A stretch of 23,475 nt of DNA from JBHHYR01 sp046757585 (GTDB lineage: Bacteria > Desulfobacterota > Binatia > HRBIN30). Location of the stretch: positions 1 to 23,475 of the forward strand of contig JBHHYR010000041.1 in NCBI GenBank assembly GCA_046757585.1, in the 5' to 3' direction. Shown here in pieces: positions 8,332 to 16,774 of this stretch. The position numbers and the translations under genes are program-made. Under the pieces are notes generated by a model. It worked only from the letters and a program-made list of their open reading frames with translations, did not search any database and was not told where the DNA came from. Each line of letters begins with the position of its first letter. Positions within the stretch are counted from its first letter, which is position 1.

Positions 8332-8932
8332 CAGCGAGTCGATTCACGCTGCGGCTCGGGTCCTCGCAGCGGGAGGGAGTGTCGTCTATCCCACCGAGAC
8401 GCTGTATGCTCTGGGAGTGGACGCACTCAACCCAAGGGCCCTCGAGCGCCTGGTGGGGTTGAAGGTGCGCACGCCGGGGAAACCGATCGCCGTGCTGATC
8501 AGCGATACGAGCATGCTGCACGATCTGGTGGACGAGGTGCCGTCGTACGCCGCCGTATTGATGCGCCGTTTCTGGCCGGGACCGCTGACTCTCGTGCTGC
8601 GCGGGCGCCCGTCGCTGTCACCGCTCCTGACAGGAGGTGGCAACGGGATCGGCGTGCGCCTGTCGAGTCACGCCACGGCCATCTCGCTGGTGCGCACTTT
8701 GGGCCGGCCGGTGACCGCTCCGAGTGCAAACCCTGCCGGGCTGCGGCCGCCGACCTGTATCGAAGAGGCACGCACCTACTTCGGGTCGCGGGTCGAGTAT
8801 TATCTCGATGGAGGACGCGTGCGCGGCGAGCCGGCGTCGACGGTCGTGGACGCGCGCGGGCAACTGGTGGTGATTCGAGAGGGCGCCGTTACCGCTGCCG
8901 CTCTGCGTGCGAGCCTGCGTAGCGCCGTGTGA
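8297..8932 (+). CDS. tsaC: Threonylcarbamoyl-AMP synthase (TsaC/YwlC/Sua5 family)
   Basis: Makes threonylcarbamoyl-AMP from threonine, bicarbonate and ATP for t6A modification of ANN-decoding tRNAs. The 211-residue protein is a single YrdC domain without the extra Sua5 domain. Family motifs are VVYPTETLYALG (29-40), LKVRTPGKPIAVL with the KxR nucleotide contacts, FWPGPLTLVL, TAPSANPAG and STVVD. I took the ATG at 8297, preceded by GGAG; this overlaps purE by 35 bases. An internal start would remove part of the first strand. The overlap implies coupled translation with the purine genes. The distinction between TsaC and YwlC naming is only one of size. Confidence 0.93.
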   Translation: MLGSNSGAGGLDSESIHAAARVLAAGGSVVYPTETLYALGVDALNPRALERLVGLKVRTPGKPIAVLISDTSMLHDLVDEVPSYAAVLMRRFWPGPLTLVLRGRPSLSPLLTGGGNGIGVRLSSHATAISLVRTLGRPVTAPSANPAGLRPPTCIEEARTYFGSRVEYYLDGGRVRGEPASTVVDARGQLVVIREGAVTAAALRASLRSAV

Positions 8933-8934
8933 CC

Positions 8935-10233
8935 ATGGCCACGCTCCGAGCATTCCGTCCGTTACGCTACAATCAGGCCCGGGTCGGTGACTTGGCGTCG
9001 GTTGTCGCGCCGCCGTACGACGTCATTAGTGAGGCCCGGCGCGATGCCCTGTACGCACGCAGCGAGTACAACGTGGTGCGCCTGATCCTAAACGGCGCAC
9101 GCGATCGCTACGCCGCGGCCGGCGAGCGACTGCGTGCCTGGTGCCGAGCGGGCGTTCTCGTTCGTGAGAGGGTCCCCTCGCTCGGCTATTACGTCGAGCA
9201 GTTTTCCCTGCCCGGCGGCGGGACGGGTCAGCGCCAAGGCGTCATCGGTGTCGTGCGCCTCGAACCGTTCAGCTCCGGCAATATCCGACCGCACGAACGC
9301 ACGTTTACACGAGCCAAGGAAGATCGCATGCGCATTTTGCGCGCTTGTCGCACGAACCTCAGTCCCATCTTCGGGTTGTTCGCCGACAAGACCGAGCTGC
9401 TCGAGCAGACACGCCTGGCTGCCGCGAACCGGCAGCCGGACATTGCCGTGGTGGACGACGGGGGGGTGCGGCATCAGCTGTGGCTGCTCGAGGAACCGAG
9501 CGTCATCGAGGCGGTTGCCGGTGCGCTACGCGACGAGCCGATCCTGATAGCGGACGGGCACCATCGGTATGAAACTGCACTCGCCTACCGCGACGCCCAG
9601 CGCGCGCAGGGCTGCGGCGATCCGGATGCACCCCACAATTTCATCCTCATGTACCTGACGAGTATGAGCCATCCAGGGCTGGTCATTCTGCCCACCCACC
9701 GGGTCGTAACGGGCGGACCCGCCATCAATGGGTCGGCGCTGCTGGCGGCGCTGCGGCAGCACTTCCACCTGATCCCGTTCGCCCGATCAGCGCAGCAGGA
9801 GTTTCGTGCTTGCCTGCATGGTGATTCGGCACGCGTGCGGCTGGGCATCGCGCTAGCGGACAGGGAGTCGCGGGTTGTTGCGACCCTGGCTGACCCGTCT
9901 GTGCTTGAACGCTGCGCGTCCAACCTAGCCCCGGCTGTCCGCGGTCTTGACGTCGCGGTGCTCGACACCGTGATCCTGCGGGGCCTCCTTGGCATCGATT
10001 GCAGCGTTGCGGCGCAGGCCGGCCAGCTCGCGTATACCCATGACGATGACGAAGCGGTGCGAACCGTGGATCACGGTGCACAGGCGGCGTTTCTTCTGAA
10101 CGCGCCGCGCATCGAGGATGTACAGGCGGTCTGCCTGGCCGGCGAGACGATGCCGGAAAAGTCAACCTATTTCTACCCAAAGCTGCTGACGGGGTTGGTG
10201 TTTCATCCGTTGGTCGAAAGCCTGCCGGTGTAG
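8935..10233 (+). CDS. DUF1015 family protein
   Basis: A 432-residue conserved protein of the DUF1015/COG4198 family, whose biochemical role I do not know. Diagnostic stretches are the N-terminal ATLRAFRPLRYN followed by SVVAPPYDVIS, then YNVVRLILN, ERTFTRAKEDRM, ILIADGHHRYETALAYRD in the middle and EKSTYFYPKLLTGLVFHPL at the C-terminus. The DGHHRYETA block is the family hallmark and looks like a possible metal- or nucleotide-binding site. The ATG at 8935 gives the usual N-terminus. A GTG at 8929 would overlap the tsaC stop by four bases and is equally possible. It is the last gene of the alr-pur cluster and is transcriptionally coupled to tsaC. Confidence 0.88.
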   Translation: MATLRAFRPLRYNQARVGDLASVVAPPYDVISEARRDALYARSEYNVVRLILNGARDRYAAAGERLRAWCRAGVLVRERVPSLGYYVEQFSLPGGGTGQRQGVIGVVRLEPFSSGNIRPHERTFTRAKEDRMRILRACRTNLSPIFGLFADKTELLEQTRLAAANRQPDIAVVDDGGVRHQLWLLEEPSVIEAVAGALRDEPILIADGHHRYETALAYRDAQRAQGCGDPDAPHNFILMYLTSMSHPGLVILPTHRVVTGGPAINGSALLAALRQHFHLIPFARSAQQEFRACLHGDSARVRLGIALADRESRVVATLADPSVLERCASNLAPAVRGLDVAVLDTVILRGLLGIDCSVAAQAGQLAYTHDDDEAVRTVDHGAQAAFLLNAPRIEDVQAVCLAGETMPEKSTYFYPKLLTGLVFHPLVESLPV

Positions 10234-10281
10234 CGCCTGAACGCGCAGATAGGTTCCTCCACCCCCGGGCCACGGGCACGT

Positions 10282-10300
10282 GCGGGAATGCAGAACCCGC
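10282..10300. terminator. Small hairpin between convergent genes
   Basis: GCGGG and CCCGC arms enclose a 9-base loop in the 106-base gap between the convergent DUF1015 and cupin genes. The place suits a bidirectional terminator, but there is no T-tract on either side, so the assignment is weak. Confidence 0.25.
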
Positions 10301-10339
10301 TCCGTGCGGATGCCCGATACCTCTGGCGCCGTCCAAGCC

Positions 10340-10711
10340 TCATCTGAGGATTGAGAAAGAGCGCAAGGGCTTACCCCGGATCAGCAACAGCTGGGCGCCG
10401 GCTTGAGAGCACGCGCGCCCGAAACGCGTGCCCCGTGGTATCTGCACGGCATCCCCAGTCCCCAGCCTGACACGGCTGTCGCCGATCTGCAGGGCCAGGT
10501 CACCTTCGAGGAGAATGAGCACCCGGTCGCCATCCTTGTCGGTATTGAGATCCGGCGTCTCCGAATCAGGCGGATGCGAGATCGACATCACCGCAAAGTT
10601 TTGGCTGTCGAAGAGGAGCCCCGCGGGAGCCTCCTCTCTGGCCGTACCGAATATGGCTCGGTGCTGCTTGTAACGCGTTGCTGGCAGCTTGGTTGCGAAC
10701 CGAACACCCAT
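10340..10711 (-). CDS. Small cupin-domain protein
   Basis: A 123-residue single-domain cupin. The first cupin strand block is seen as DKDGDRVLILLEGDLALQIGD, followed by VRLGTGDAVQIPRGTRFG, the second conserved block with the GDxxxIPxGxxF pattern. The first motif lacks the usual two histidines, so metal binding as in classic cupins is doubtful. I chose the ATG at 10711 because AAGGA lies 9 bases upstream; an ATG at 10732 would add seven residues but has no ribosome site. It lies 145 bases after the aldehyde dehydrogenase on the same strand and may share its transcript. The function is unknown: a sensor or a small isomerase are both possible. Confidence 0.7.
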   Translation of the reverse strand: MGVRFATKLPATRYKQHRAIFGTAREEAPAGLLFDSQNFAVMSISHPPDSETPDLNTDKDGDRVLILLEGDLALQIGDSRVRLGTGDAVQIPRGTRFGRACSQAGAQLLLIRGKPLRSFSILR

Positions 10712-10856
10712 TTCGAGCAATCCTTCGTTCATGCTGGAGGCTCGGAGCAGGTTCCATGCCAGGTACTGCCTTGCCAGGCCCCGGTGCCGTTCTCAGCACT
10801 TTGGTGCCCCCTGCGCCACTGGCGGGTACGGCCCAGGGACAAATTGTGTCCACACG

Positions 10857-12344
10857 TCATTTCCACGTAATGGCCTGGACTTCCGTATATTCGTGCAGGC
10901 CCCAGCGGCCGCCCTCTCGGCCGATGCCGCTTTCCTTGAAGCCGCCAAACGGGGTGTGGAGGAGACTCACGGCGCCATTGACATTGACCGAACCGGTTCG
11001 AATCCGCTTAGCCACCTCGATACCCTTGGCGATGTCCGAGGTATACACGGCACCGCCGAGCCCGTAGCTGGACGCATTGGCGATGCGCACGGCGTCATCT
11101 ATGTCTGCGAACGGGAGCACGGAGAGCACAGGACCGAAGATCTCCTCGCGGGCGATGCGCATGTCGTTGCGCACCGCGCCGAAGATCGTCGGTTGGAGGA
11201 AGTAGCCGCGCGGGAGGTTCTGGGGCCGGCCTCCGCCGGTGGCGAGGACGGCGCCCTCACGCTTTCCCGCATCGATGTATTCTTCGATTTTCTGCCGGCG
11301 CTCTTCCCGGATGACCGGACCGAGCATGACTGACGGGTCGGCAGGGTCGCCGACCGTGACGATGGAAGCGACGAAGTTGCTCAGCCGTGCGACGAGGTCA
11401 TCGTGCTTTGACTGCGGGACGAGCACGCGGGTGCACATGGCGCAGCCCTGCCCAGCGTGGAAGAAGCTGGGTCCGGAGGTGAAAGGGGCGACGACGTCGA
11501 GGTCAGCGTCATCGAGCACAATGGCTGCGGACTTGCCGCCCAGCTCGAGGTGCACCCGCTTGAGGGTCGGTGCCGCCGCGCTCATGATGCGCTTTCCCGT
11601 CGTCACGCTGCCGGTGTAACTGATCTTGTCCACCAGTGGGCTCTCGACCAGACCGGCGCCGAGCGCCGGGCTTTCGCCGGTGACGACGTTGAACACCCCC
11701 TTGGGGAGGTCACACGCTTGCAGTGCTTCCGCAATCACTAGGTCGATCAGCGGTGCGTACGGTGACGGCTTGACCACCATCGTGCAGCCGGTGGCGAGCG
11801 CGGGACCGATTTTTTGCACCGTGACGAAGAAGGGGAAGTTCCACGTCGGGATGAGGCCGCACACGCCGACCGGTTGGTGGTAGGCCATCGCATTGTTCAC
11901 CTGCGTGCCTAGCGGTCCCTGGCTGATGAGCACGGGGAGCATCTGCTCGAACTCGAAGGACGTGGTGAGATCGGCGTACGTGGCCAGCAGCTCGAACGGC
12001 GTATCGAGCTGAATCGGAAGCGTGATGTATTCGGCGGCGCACGTGGAAATCAGAAGCCGGCGCAGTTCCTCCTTGCGCTGCTCCAATTCCTCGACGAACC
12101 GCCGCAGCACCTTGGCCCGGTCGTGTGGTGTCGTGCGGCGCCACGGCCCGTCATCGAATGCCTTGCGTGCCGCCGCAATCGCCCGTTCGAGATCGGAGCG
12201 GGCGGCGTTGGGGGCACGAGCCACGACGTCTTCCGTGGCGGGGTTGATGACGTCATACGTGGCCCCGCCTGCCGCCTCCGTCCACACACCATCGATGTAC
12301 AGCCTGAAAGTCTGCGACATGCCGCTCTGAGATGTCTGTGTCAT
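10857..12344 (-). CDS. NAD(P)-dependent aldehyde dehydrogenase
   Basis: A 495-residue soluble aldehyde dehydrogenase oxidising an unknown aldehyde to the acid. The catalytic residues are all visible: Asn169 in PTWNFPF, Glu267 in HLELGGKS and Cys301 in GQGCAMCTR. The cofactor segments VVKPSPYAP, SYTGSVTTGK and EEIFGPVLSV and the C-terminal PFGGFKESGIGREGG are typical of the ALDH1/2 superfamily. The ATG at 12344 is preceded by GAGGAG with 8-base spacing, so the longer in-frame extension to 12545 is not used. It is transcribed divergently from an acyl-CoA dehydrogenase across 184 bases, which suggests shared control of two catabolic steps. A cupin gene follows it. Confidence 0.93.
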   Translation of the reverse strand: MTQTSQSGMSQTFRLYIDGVWTEAAGGATYDVINPATEDVVARAPNAARSDLERAIAAARKAFDDGPWRRTTPHDRAKVLRRFVEELEQRKEELRRLLISTCAAEYITLPIQLDTPFELLATYADLTTSFEFEQMLPVLISQGPLGTQVNNAMAYHQPVGVCGLIPTWNFPFFVTVQKIGPALATGCTMVVKPSPYAPLIDLVIAEALQACDLPKGVFNVVTGESPALGAGLVESPLVDKISYTGSVTTGKRIMSAAAPTLKRVHLELGGKSAAIVLDDADLDVVAPFTSGPSFFHAGQGCAMCTRVLVPQSKHDDLVARLSNFVASIVTVGDPADPSVMLGPVIREERRQKIEEYIDAGKREGAVLATGGGRPQNLPRGYFLQPTIFGAVRNDMRIAREEIFGPVLSVLPFADIDDAVRIANASSYGLGGAVYTSDIAKGIEVAKRIRTGSVNVNGAVSLLHTPFGGFKESGIGREGGRWGLHEYTEVQAITWK

Positions 12345-12528
12345 GACCCAGCTCCTCGGATGAGATCTCTTTTCATGTCCCCATTCGGCGCCGCAATCAA
12401 CAGGGGACGTGCATTGCCAGTTTCGTAGGAAGCACTCCGGCACGACGTACAGCGCCGACACCTCGAGGGCCGTTGTTCTCAGAGGCCAAGTTCGAAATGC
12501 GAAAGACGAGATGCTAAGGCTCGATGCG

Positions 12529-13722
12529 ATGGACCTCACCTTCACCCCGGAACAAGAGAAGTTTCGTTTGCGCTTGCGCCGCTGGCTGGCTGAGAACCTG
12601 CCGCCGGGCTGGGGAACCGACGCGTACGCCGCCTTTGCCAGCTACGAGGAGGAAGTGGCGTTCCTGCGCGCCTGGCAGGCGAAGCTCCATCGCGGCGGGT
12701 GGACCGGCCTGTCCTGGCCGAAGGAATACGGCGGTGCCGGCGCCACGCTCGTGGAGCAGGCCATTTTCAACGAAGAAATGGCGCGGGCGCAGGCGCCCGA
12801 AATGATCAACAAGGTTGGCAACAACAATGTCGGCCCAACCTTGATTGCGCACGGGAGCGAGGAACAGAAGCGGCGTTTTCTAGCGAAGATCCTATCGGCA
12901 GAGGAGATCTGGTGCCAGCTCTTCAGCGAACCCGGTGCGGGCTCGGACCTCGCCGGGCTGCGCACCAGGGCGGAACGGACTGGCGACGGCTACCGTCTCA
13001 CGGGCCAGAAGGTGTGGACGAGCTACGCCGAGTTTTCGCGCTGGGCGATCTGCTTGGCGCGCACGCATCCTGCAGCGCCCAAGCATAAAGGCCTCACGTA
13101 CTTCATCGTCGATATGCACGCGCCGGGGATCCACGTTCGGCCCTTGCGCCAGATGACCGGTGGCACGGAGTTCAACGAGGTGTTTCTCGATGCCGTCTGG
13201 GTGCCGCGTGATTTCGTGATCGGCAAGGAGAACGACGGCTGGGCCGTGGCCATGAACACCCTGGCGCACGAGCGCGGGACCGGCTACCTGTTCAAGGAAC
13301 AGGTCAAGCACAAGATTGCCGTGGACCGCCTCGTGCGGCTGGTGCGCAAACGGCAGGCCGCCGGCCGGCCCGTCCACCCCGCGCTGCGTGCTGAGGTGGT
13401 GAAGGCTTACATCCGCGTCGAGATCATGAGGCTGCTCAATCTTGACACCATGACACGGCTGGCGCGCGGGCAGGACGCGGGCGCCGACACGAGCCTCAAG
13501 AAGGAGTTCTGGACCCGGCTCTCGCAGCACCTGCACGAGACGGCCCTGGCGGTCGAGGGTCCGGCTGCGCAGCTGGTGGCAGGCGACCCGCAGGCAATCG
13601 ACCAGGGGCGCTGGCAGCAAACGTTCCTCTACAGCCGTTCCTCGAGCATTTCAGGGGGAACGTCGGAGATCCAGCTGAATATCATCGCGACCCGGCTGCT
13701 CGGATTGCCGAAGGGCGCCTAA
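12529..13722 (+). CDS. Acyl-CoA dehydrogenase
   Basis: A 397-residue FAD enzyme that introduces a 2,3-double bond into an acyl-CoA. The N-terminal helical domain starts MDLTFTPEQEKFR. The flavin-contacting loop is QLFSEPGAGSDLA (130-142) and GQKVWTSYA follows at 159-167. The C-terminal signature SISGGTSEIQ is clear. The position of the C-terminal catalytic Glu of medium-chain enzymes is a Gly here, so the base is probably Glu248 in LAHERG, as in isovaleryl-type and several actinobacterial FadE enzymes. The ATG at 12529 is preceded by AAGG 10 bases away; an upstream ATG at 12511 is possible. The substrate is unknown, likely a branched or cyclic acyl-CoA by subfamily resemblance. Confidence 0.92.
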   Translation: MDLTFTPEQEKFRLRLRRWLAENLPPGWGTDAYAAFASYEEEVAFLRAWQAKLHRGGWTGLSWPKEYGGAGATLVEQAIFNEEMARAQAPEMINKVGNNNVGPTLIAHGSEEQKRRFLAKILSAEEIWCQLFSEPGAGSDLAGLRTRAERTGDGYRLTGQKVWTSYAEFSRWAICLARTHPAAPKHKGLTYFIVDMHAPGIHVRPLRQMTGGTEFNEVFLDAVWVPRDFVIGKENDGWAVAMNTLAHERGTGYLFKEQVKHKIAVDRLVRLVRKRQAAGRPVHPALRAEVVKAYIRVEIMRLLNLDTMTRLARGQDAGADTSLKKEFWTRLSQHLHETALAVEGPAAQLVAGDPQAIDQGRWQQTFLYSRSSSISGGTSEIQLNIIATRLLGLPKGA

Positions 13723-14032
13723 CCCGGCACAGCCGGAACCGAATAGGGTGGAGATGCCGGTGGGATGTGGGGAGACGGGAACCACGGTAGTGGGTCAAAC
13801 TGACCCACTACGCCGTGCCCAGGTTTGTTGACAATGCGCATTCAGCCCGCTAGCCAGATCCATGGAAACGGCAAGCGCGGGCGCCCTTCCTGGCGCAAGT
13901 AGTCACACGGCTGCGGCTCTTCCACCCAAGAATGGAGGATGAGGAACCATTTGATGGGCCGTCGCAGAAGCCCCCTCAATCGCGGTACTCCCTCGGTCTC
14001 CGGTTTCACAAGGGGAACGGAGCGCTGACAGC
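13723..14032. other. Intergenic region between acyl-CoA dehydrogenase and guaA
   Basis: These 310 bases contain a near-perfect hairpin at 13787-13811 and a weak ribosome site (CGGAG, 10 bases before the guaA ATG). No supported gene is present. A 68-codon minus-strand frame at 13842-14048 has no recognisable family and overlaps the guaA start. Confidence 0.5.
13787..13811. repeat. Perfect 11-bp inverted repeat
   Basis: The arms GTAGTGGGTCA and TGACCCACTAC are perfect complements with a 3-base AAC loop. The site lies 64 bases after the acyl-CoA dehydrogenase stop. There is no T-run behind it, so a standard intrinsic terminator is doubtful. A REP-like palindrome, a factor-independent processing stem or a strong operator are alternatives. 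Confidence 0.6.
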
Positions 14033-15853
14033 ATGCGGCCGGACACACGTCACATAGCGATCATCGACCTCGGCGGGCAGTATTGCCATCTCATTGCGAG
14101 ACGGCTGCGTGACAGTGGTGTCGACTGCGCCGTCTACAGTCCGGAGATCTCCGCCCGGCGCCTTGCTGGTTGCGCCGGTGTGATCCTGTCCGGCGGTCCG
14201 CAGAGCGTCTACAACCGCCGGGCGCCGACTATCGATGAAGCGGTGCTGCGTCTGGGCGTCCCGGTGCTTGGGATCTGTTACGGGCATCACCTCCTAGCCA
14301 AGATGCTCGGGGGTAGAGTGACGAAGCGGAACGGGGAATATGGCTTCGCTCAGCTGAAGGTCCATACACCGGACACACTGTTCCGTCGCACACCGCGTAC
14401 ACAGCAAGTATGGATGAGTCACGCCGATACGGTTACGGCGTTGCCGGCGGGTGTCCGCGTCATGGCGGCGACGGAGCGGTGCGAGACGGCAGCCTTCGCC
14501 GACTCCAAGCGCCACTTTTTCGGGGTGCAATTTCACCCGGAGGTTGTTCACACGGACTTCGGTACGCGTATCCTGCGCAACTTCGTGCGCGAAGCCTGCG
14601 GAATCCGGGAACGGACGGCGCCGACCGACCGGATCCCTGCGCTCACGAGGCAGATCCGGGCCGCCGCGGCGGGCAGGTCCGTGTTCTTTCTGGTGAGCGG
14701 CGGCGTCGACTCCACGGTGGCGTTCGTTCTCTGCGCCAGAGCTCTGCCGAAGGAAAGAATCCTCGGTCTCTACGTCGATACCGGCCTCATGCGGCAGGGG
14801 GAGACGGAAGAGCTGTGTGAGAGCTTACGGAAGCTGGGACTGACGGATCGACTCCAGGTCTGGGATGCCTCGGCCCGGTTTCTGGGGTCGCTGCAGAAGG
14901 TGATGGATCCCGAAAGGAAACGACGGATCATCGGCCGCCTGTTCGTGCAGATCCAAGCGGAAGCGATGCGGCGATACGGTATCGATCAGCAGCACTGGCT
15001 CTTGGGACAGGGGACCATCTATCCCGATACGATTGAATCGGGCGGCTCGAGTGGACGCGCCGCAGTCATCAAGACGCACCATAACCGGTGCGAAGAGGTG
15101 CGGAAGCTCCTGCGGCAGGGGCGCGTGCTCGAACCGCTGGCTGAGTTCTACAAAGATGAAGTTCGAAAGATCGGGAAGGCATTGGGGCTCCCCTCCCGGC
15201 TGACCAATCGTTGGCCCTTTCCGGGGCCGGGCCTCGCCATCCGGTGTTTATGCAGCCGGTCATCCGGCGCGGCGCGATCCCTGTCGGCTCAGGCCGCGCG
15301 TGCCGTCCGCACAGCGCACTACGAAGGCGTGCTGCTGCCGATTCAAACCGTCGGTGTGCAAGGGGACGCGCGAACGTACCGAAGGGTGGTCGCCCTGCGT
15401 CACTGCAGCCACCGTCTGAATTATCGAATCCTGCAGTCCCTGAGCACCGCGCTGTGCAACGTCCACTCGGAAACGAATCGCGTCATTGTCCTTCTTTCGA
15501 GCCTTTCGGCGGTCACGCTGAAGCGGGCCCGGGTTGCTCGGCAGACCATCACCTCGCAGCGGGTCGAGCTTTTGAGACAGGCCGACTGCGTCGTCCGATC
15601 GTCGCTGGAGGAGGCCGGCATGGTCGGGGCGGTATGGCAGTTTCCCGTCGTCCTTGCTCCGATCACGTTTGCGGCTGGGGAGGCAATTGTCCTGCGGCCT
15701 GTGAGATCGGAGGATGGAATGACAGCAAGCTTTGCCCGGCTGCCGTTGCGGTTTGTGCGCCGGATGGCGCGGAAGGTCTTGAGTCTCCCTGGCATCGATG
15801 CGGTGTTCCTGGACGTTACGAACAAACCCCCAGCCACAATCGAGTGGGAGTGA
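14033..15853 (+). CDS. guaA: GMP synthase (glutamine-hydrolysing), long eukaryote-like form
   Basis: Converts XMP to GMP with glutamine and ATP. The amidotransferase half has the nucleophile Cys82 in GICYGHHLLA and the His168/Glu170 pair in VQFHPE. The ATP-pyrophosphatase P-loop is SGGVDST (222-228), followed by GQGTIYPDTIESGG, IKTHHN and PFPGPGLAIR. The 606-residue length exceeds the usual bacterial value of about 515-525. The C-terminal part from about residue 434 reads LLPIQTVGVQGDARTY, then NRVIVLL, ELLRQAD, FPVVLAPITF and the KPPATIEWE end. From memory this order matches the two-part dimerisation domain of human GMP synthase. The amidotransferase helix has HH where most enzymes have MQ. 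Flanking genes are unrelated and guaB is absent. Confidence 0.92.
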   Translation: MRPDTRHIAIIDLGGQYCHLIARRLRDSGVDCAVYSPEISARRLAGCAGVILSGGPQSVYNRRAPTIDEAVLRLGVPVLGICYGHHLLAKMLGGRVTKRNGEYGFAQLKVHTPDTLFRRTPRTQQVWMSHADTVTALPAGVRVMAATERCETAAFADSKRHFFGVQFHPEVVHTDFGTRILRNFVREACGIRERTAPTDRIPALTRQIRAAAAGRSVFFLVSGGVDSTVAFVLCARALPKERILGLYVDTGLMRQGETEELCESLRKLGLTDRLQVWDASARFLGSLQKVMDPERKRRIIGRLFVQIQAEAMRRYGIDQQHWLLGQGTIYPDTIESGGSSGRAAVIKTHHNRCEEVRKLLRQGRVLEPLAEFYKDEVRKIGKALGLPSRLTNRWPFPGPGLAIRCLCSRSSGAARSLSAQAARAVRTAHYEGVLLPIQTVGVQGDARTYRRVVALRHCSHRLNYRILQSLSTALCNVHSETNRVIVLLSSLSAVTLKRARVARQTITSQRVELLRQADCVVRSSLEEAGMVGAVWQFPVVLAPITFAAGEAIVLRPVRSEDGMTASFARLPLRFVRRMARKVLSLPGIDAVFLDVTNKPPATIEWE

Positions 15854-16064
15854 ACGACGTCAGTGGGAAAACGGCCCGGCAGGAATCGTGCGCCTGGAAC
15901 AGGCTCTCTGCGGTCGTCGGGATGCCCGTTGGGCAACCGCTCCGGGGCCTCCGGTGGACCGTGGGCGACCCTGTGGGCGCGTGCTGCCGTGGCGGACCGG
16001 GCCTCGGCGGCGAATAGAAGAACCGCAGCCGTACGCGGCCCGGAGGATCGGCTGGCGCCGGCTG

Positions 16065-16502
16065 CTAGCGGTGGCGTCGCTGGGCGGCGTTCTTGATAGC
16101 GCGCGCGGCGCGTTCCCGATCCGAGTCGCTCTGGAAGCCGAACACTGCCGAGAATTTCTTTCCCACCGTCTCGGCCATGACGAAGGCGATGTTGACGCCC
16201 TGGTCTGCGACCTCGCCGCCGAGCTTGGCACCAAGCCCGGGCCGGTCGTCGCCCTCGACGAGTAGGCAGGGAATCGGCGACGGCCGCAGGCCGGCACGTC
16301 GAGCCGCCGCTGTGGCTTGCTTGCCCTGCACTGGAAATACTTCGATCGCCGCCCGCTTGCGGTTCCCGGGGAAAACGTACCCCATCACCACACGCAGATT
16401 CACGCCGGCCTCGGCCAGAGGCTGGAGCACATCAGCGAGCAGACCGGGCGCGTTGGTGACCTCTCTGCGCCAGAGCGCCACCTTTTTGGTTGTTACCGCC
16501 AT
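16065..16502 (-). CDS. Tandem ACT-domain protein
   Basis: A 145-residue protein made of two ACT domains, about residues 7-70 and 75-138. The first shows WRREVTNAPGLLADVLQPLAEAGVNL, the second LLVEGDDRPGLGAKLGGEVADQGVNI, both with the beta-alpha-beta turn (aPGll.v...l...GvNi) where small ligands such as amino acids bind. No catalytic domain is attached, so a stand-alone amino-acid sensor is likely. The ATG at 16502 is preceded by GGAGG. It lies 272 bases after the histidine-rich gene on the same strand; a hairpin between them may separate their transcripts. The ligand is unknown. Confidence 0.85.
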   Translation of the reverse strand: MAVTTKKVALWRREVTNAPGLLADVLQPLAEAGVNLRVVMGYVFPGNRKRAAIEVFPVQGKQATAAARRAGLRPSPIPCLLVEGDDRPGLGAKLGGEVADQGVNIAFVMAETVGKKFSAVFGFQSDSDRERAARAIKNAAQRRHR

Positions 16503-16597
16503 GTCCGTCCCTCCTGCAGCAAGAGTTTTCTCAGCTGCCGGATTCTACACCATCTGGAGCAAAAACATGATACGCCGCTGCGCCCGTCGAACTCGCC

Positions 16598-16618
16598 GCA
16601 CCGGTACTCTCCCGGTGC
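16598..16618 (-). terminator. Hairpin downstream of the histidine-rich gene
   Basis: GCACCGG and CCGGTGC arms (7 bp) enclose a 7-base loop in the gap between the histidine-rich gene and the ACT gene. The position suits transcription end for the histidine-rich gene. No T-tract follows on either strand, so it is tentative. Confidence 0.35.
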
Positions 16619-16774
16619 ACAGGCGTTGCGCAAAGGGGATGAGAGGGAATGTTGCGAAGCCGGACGACATCCTGCCCGGCGTCGTGAATCGGTGAATGCA
16701 GCCGGAATCAGTACCAGCAATGCGATGATGTTGAAGTGCATTGGCCCGGCAGCTGCTACCGGCGCCCATGGCGA

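Noticed and set aside
13842..14048. 68-codon minus-strand frame between acyl-CoA dehydrogenase and guaA
   Set aside because: Overlaps the guaA start, has no ribosome site that I can see and no recognised family; possibly a remnant, but not supportable.
15854..16017. Small frame directly after guaA
   Set aside because: GuaA ends with its canonical KPPATIEWE; the following frame has no start with ribosome site and no similarity.
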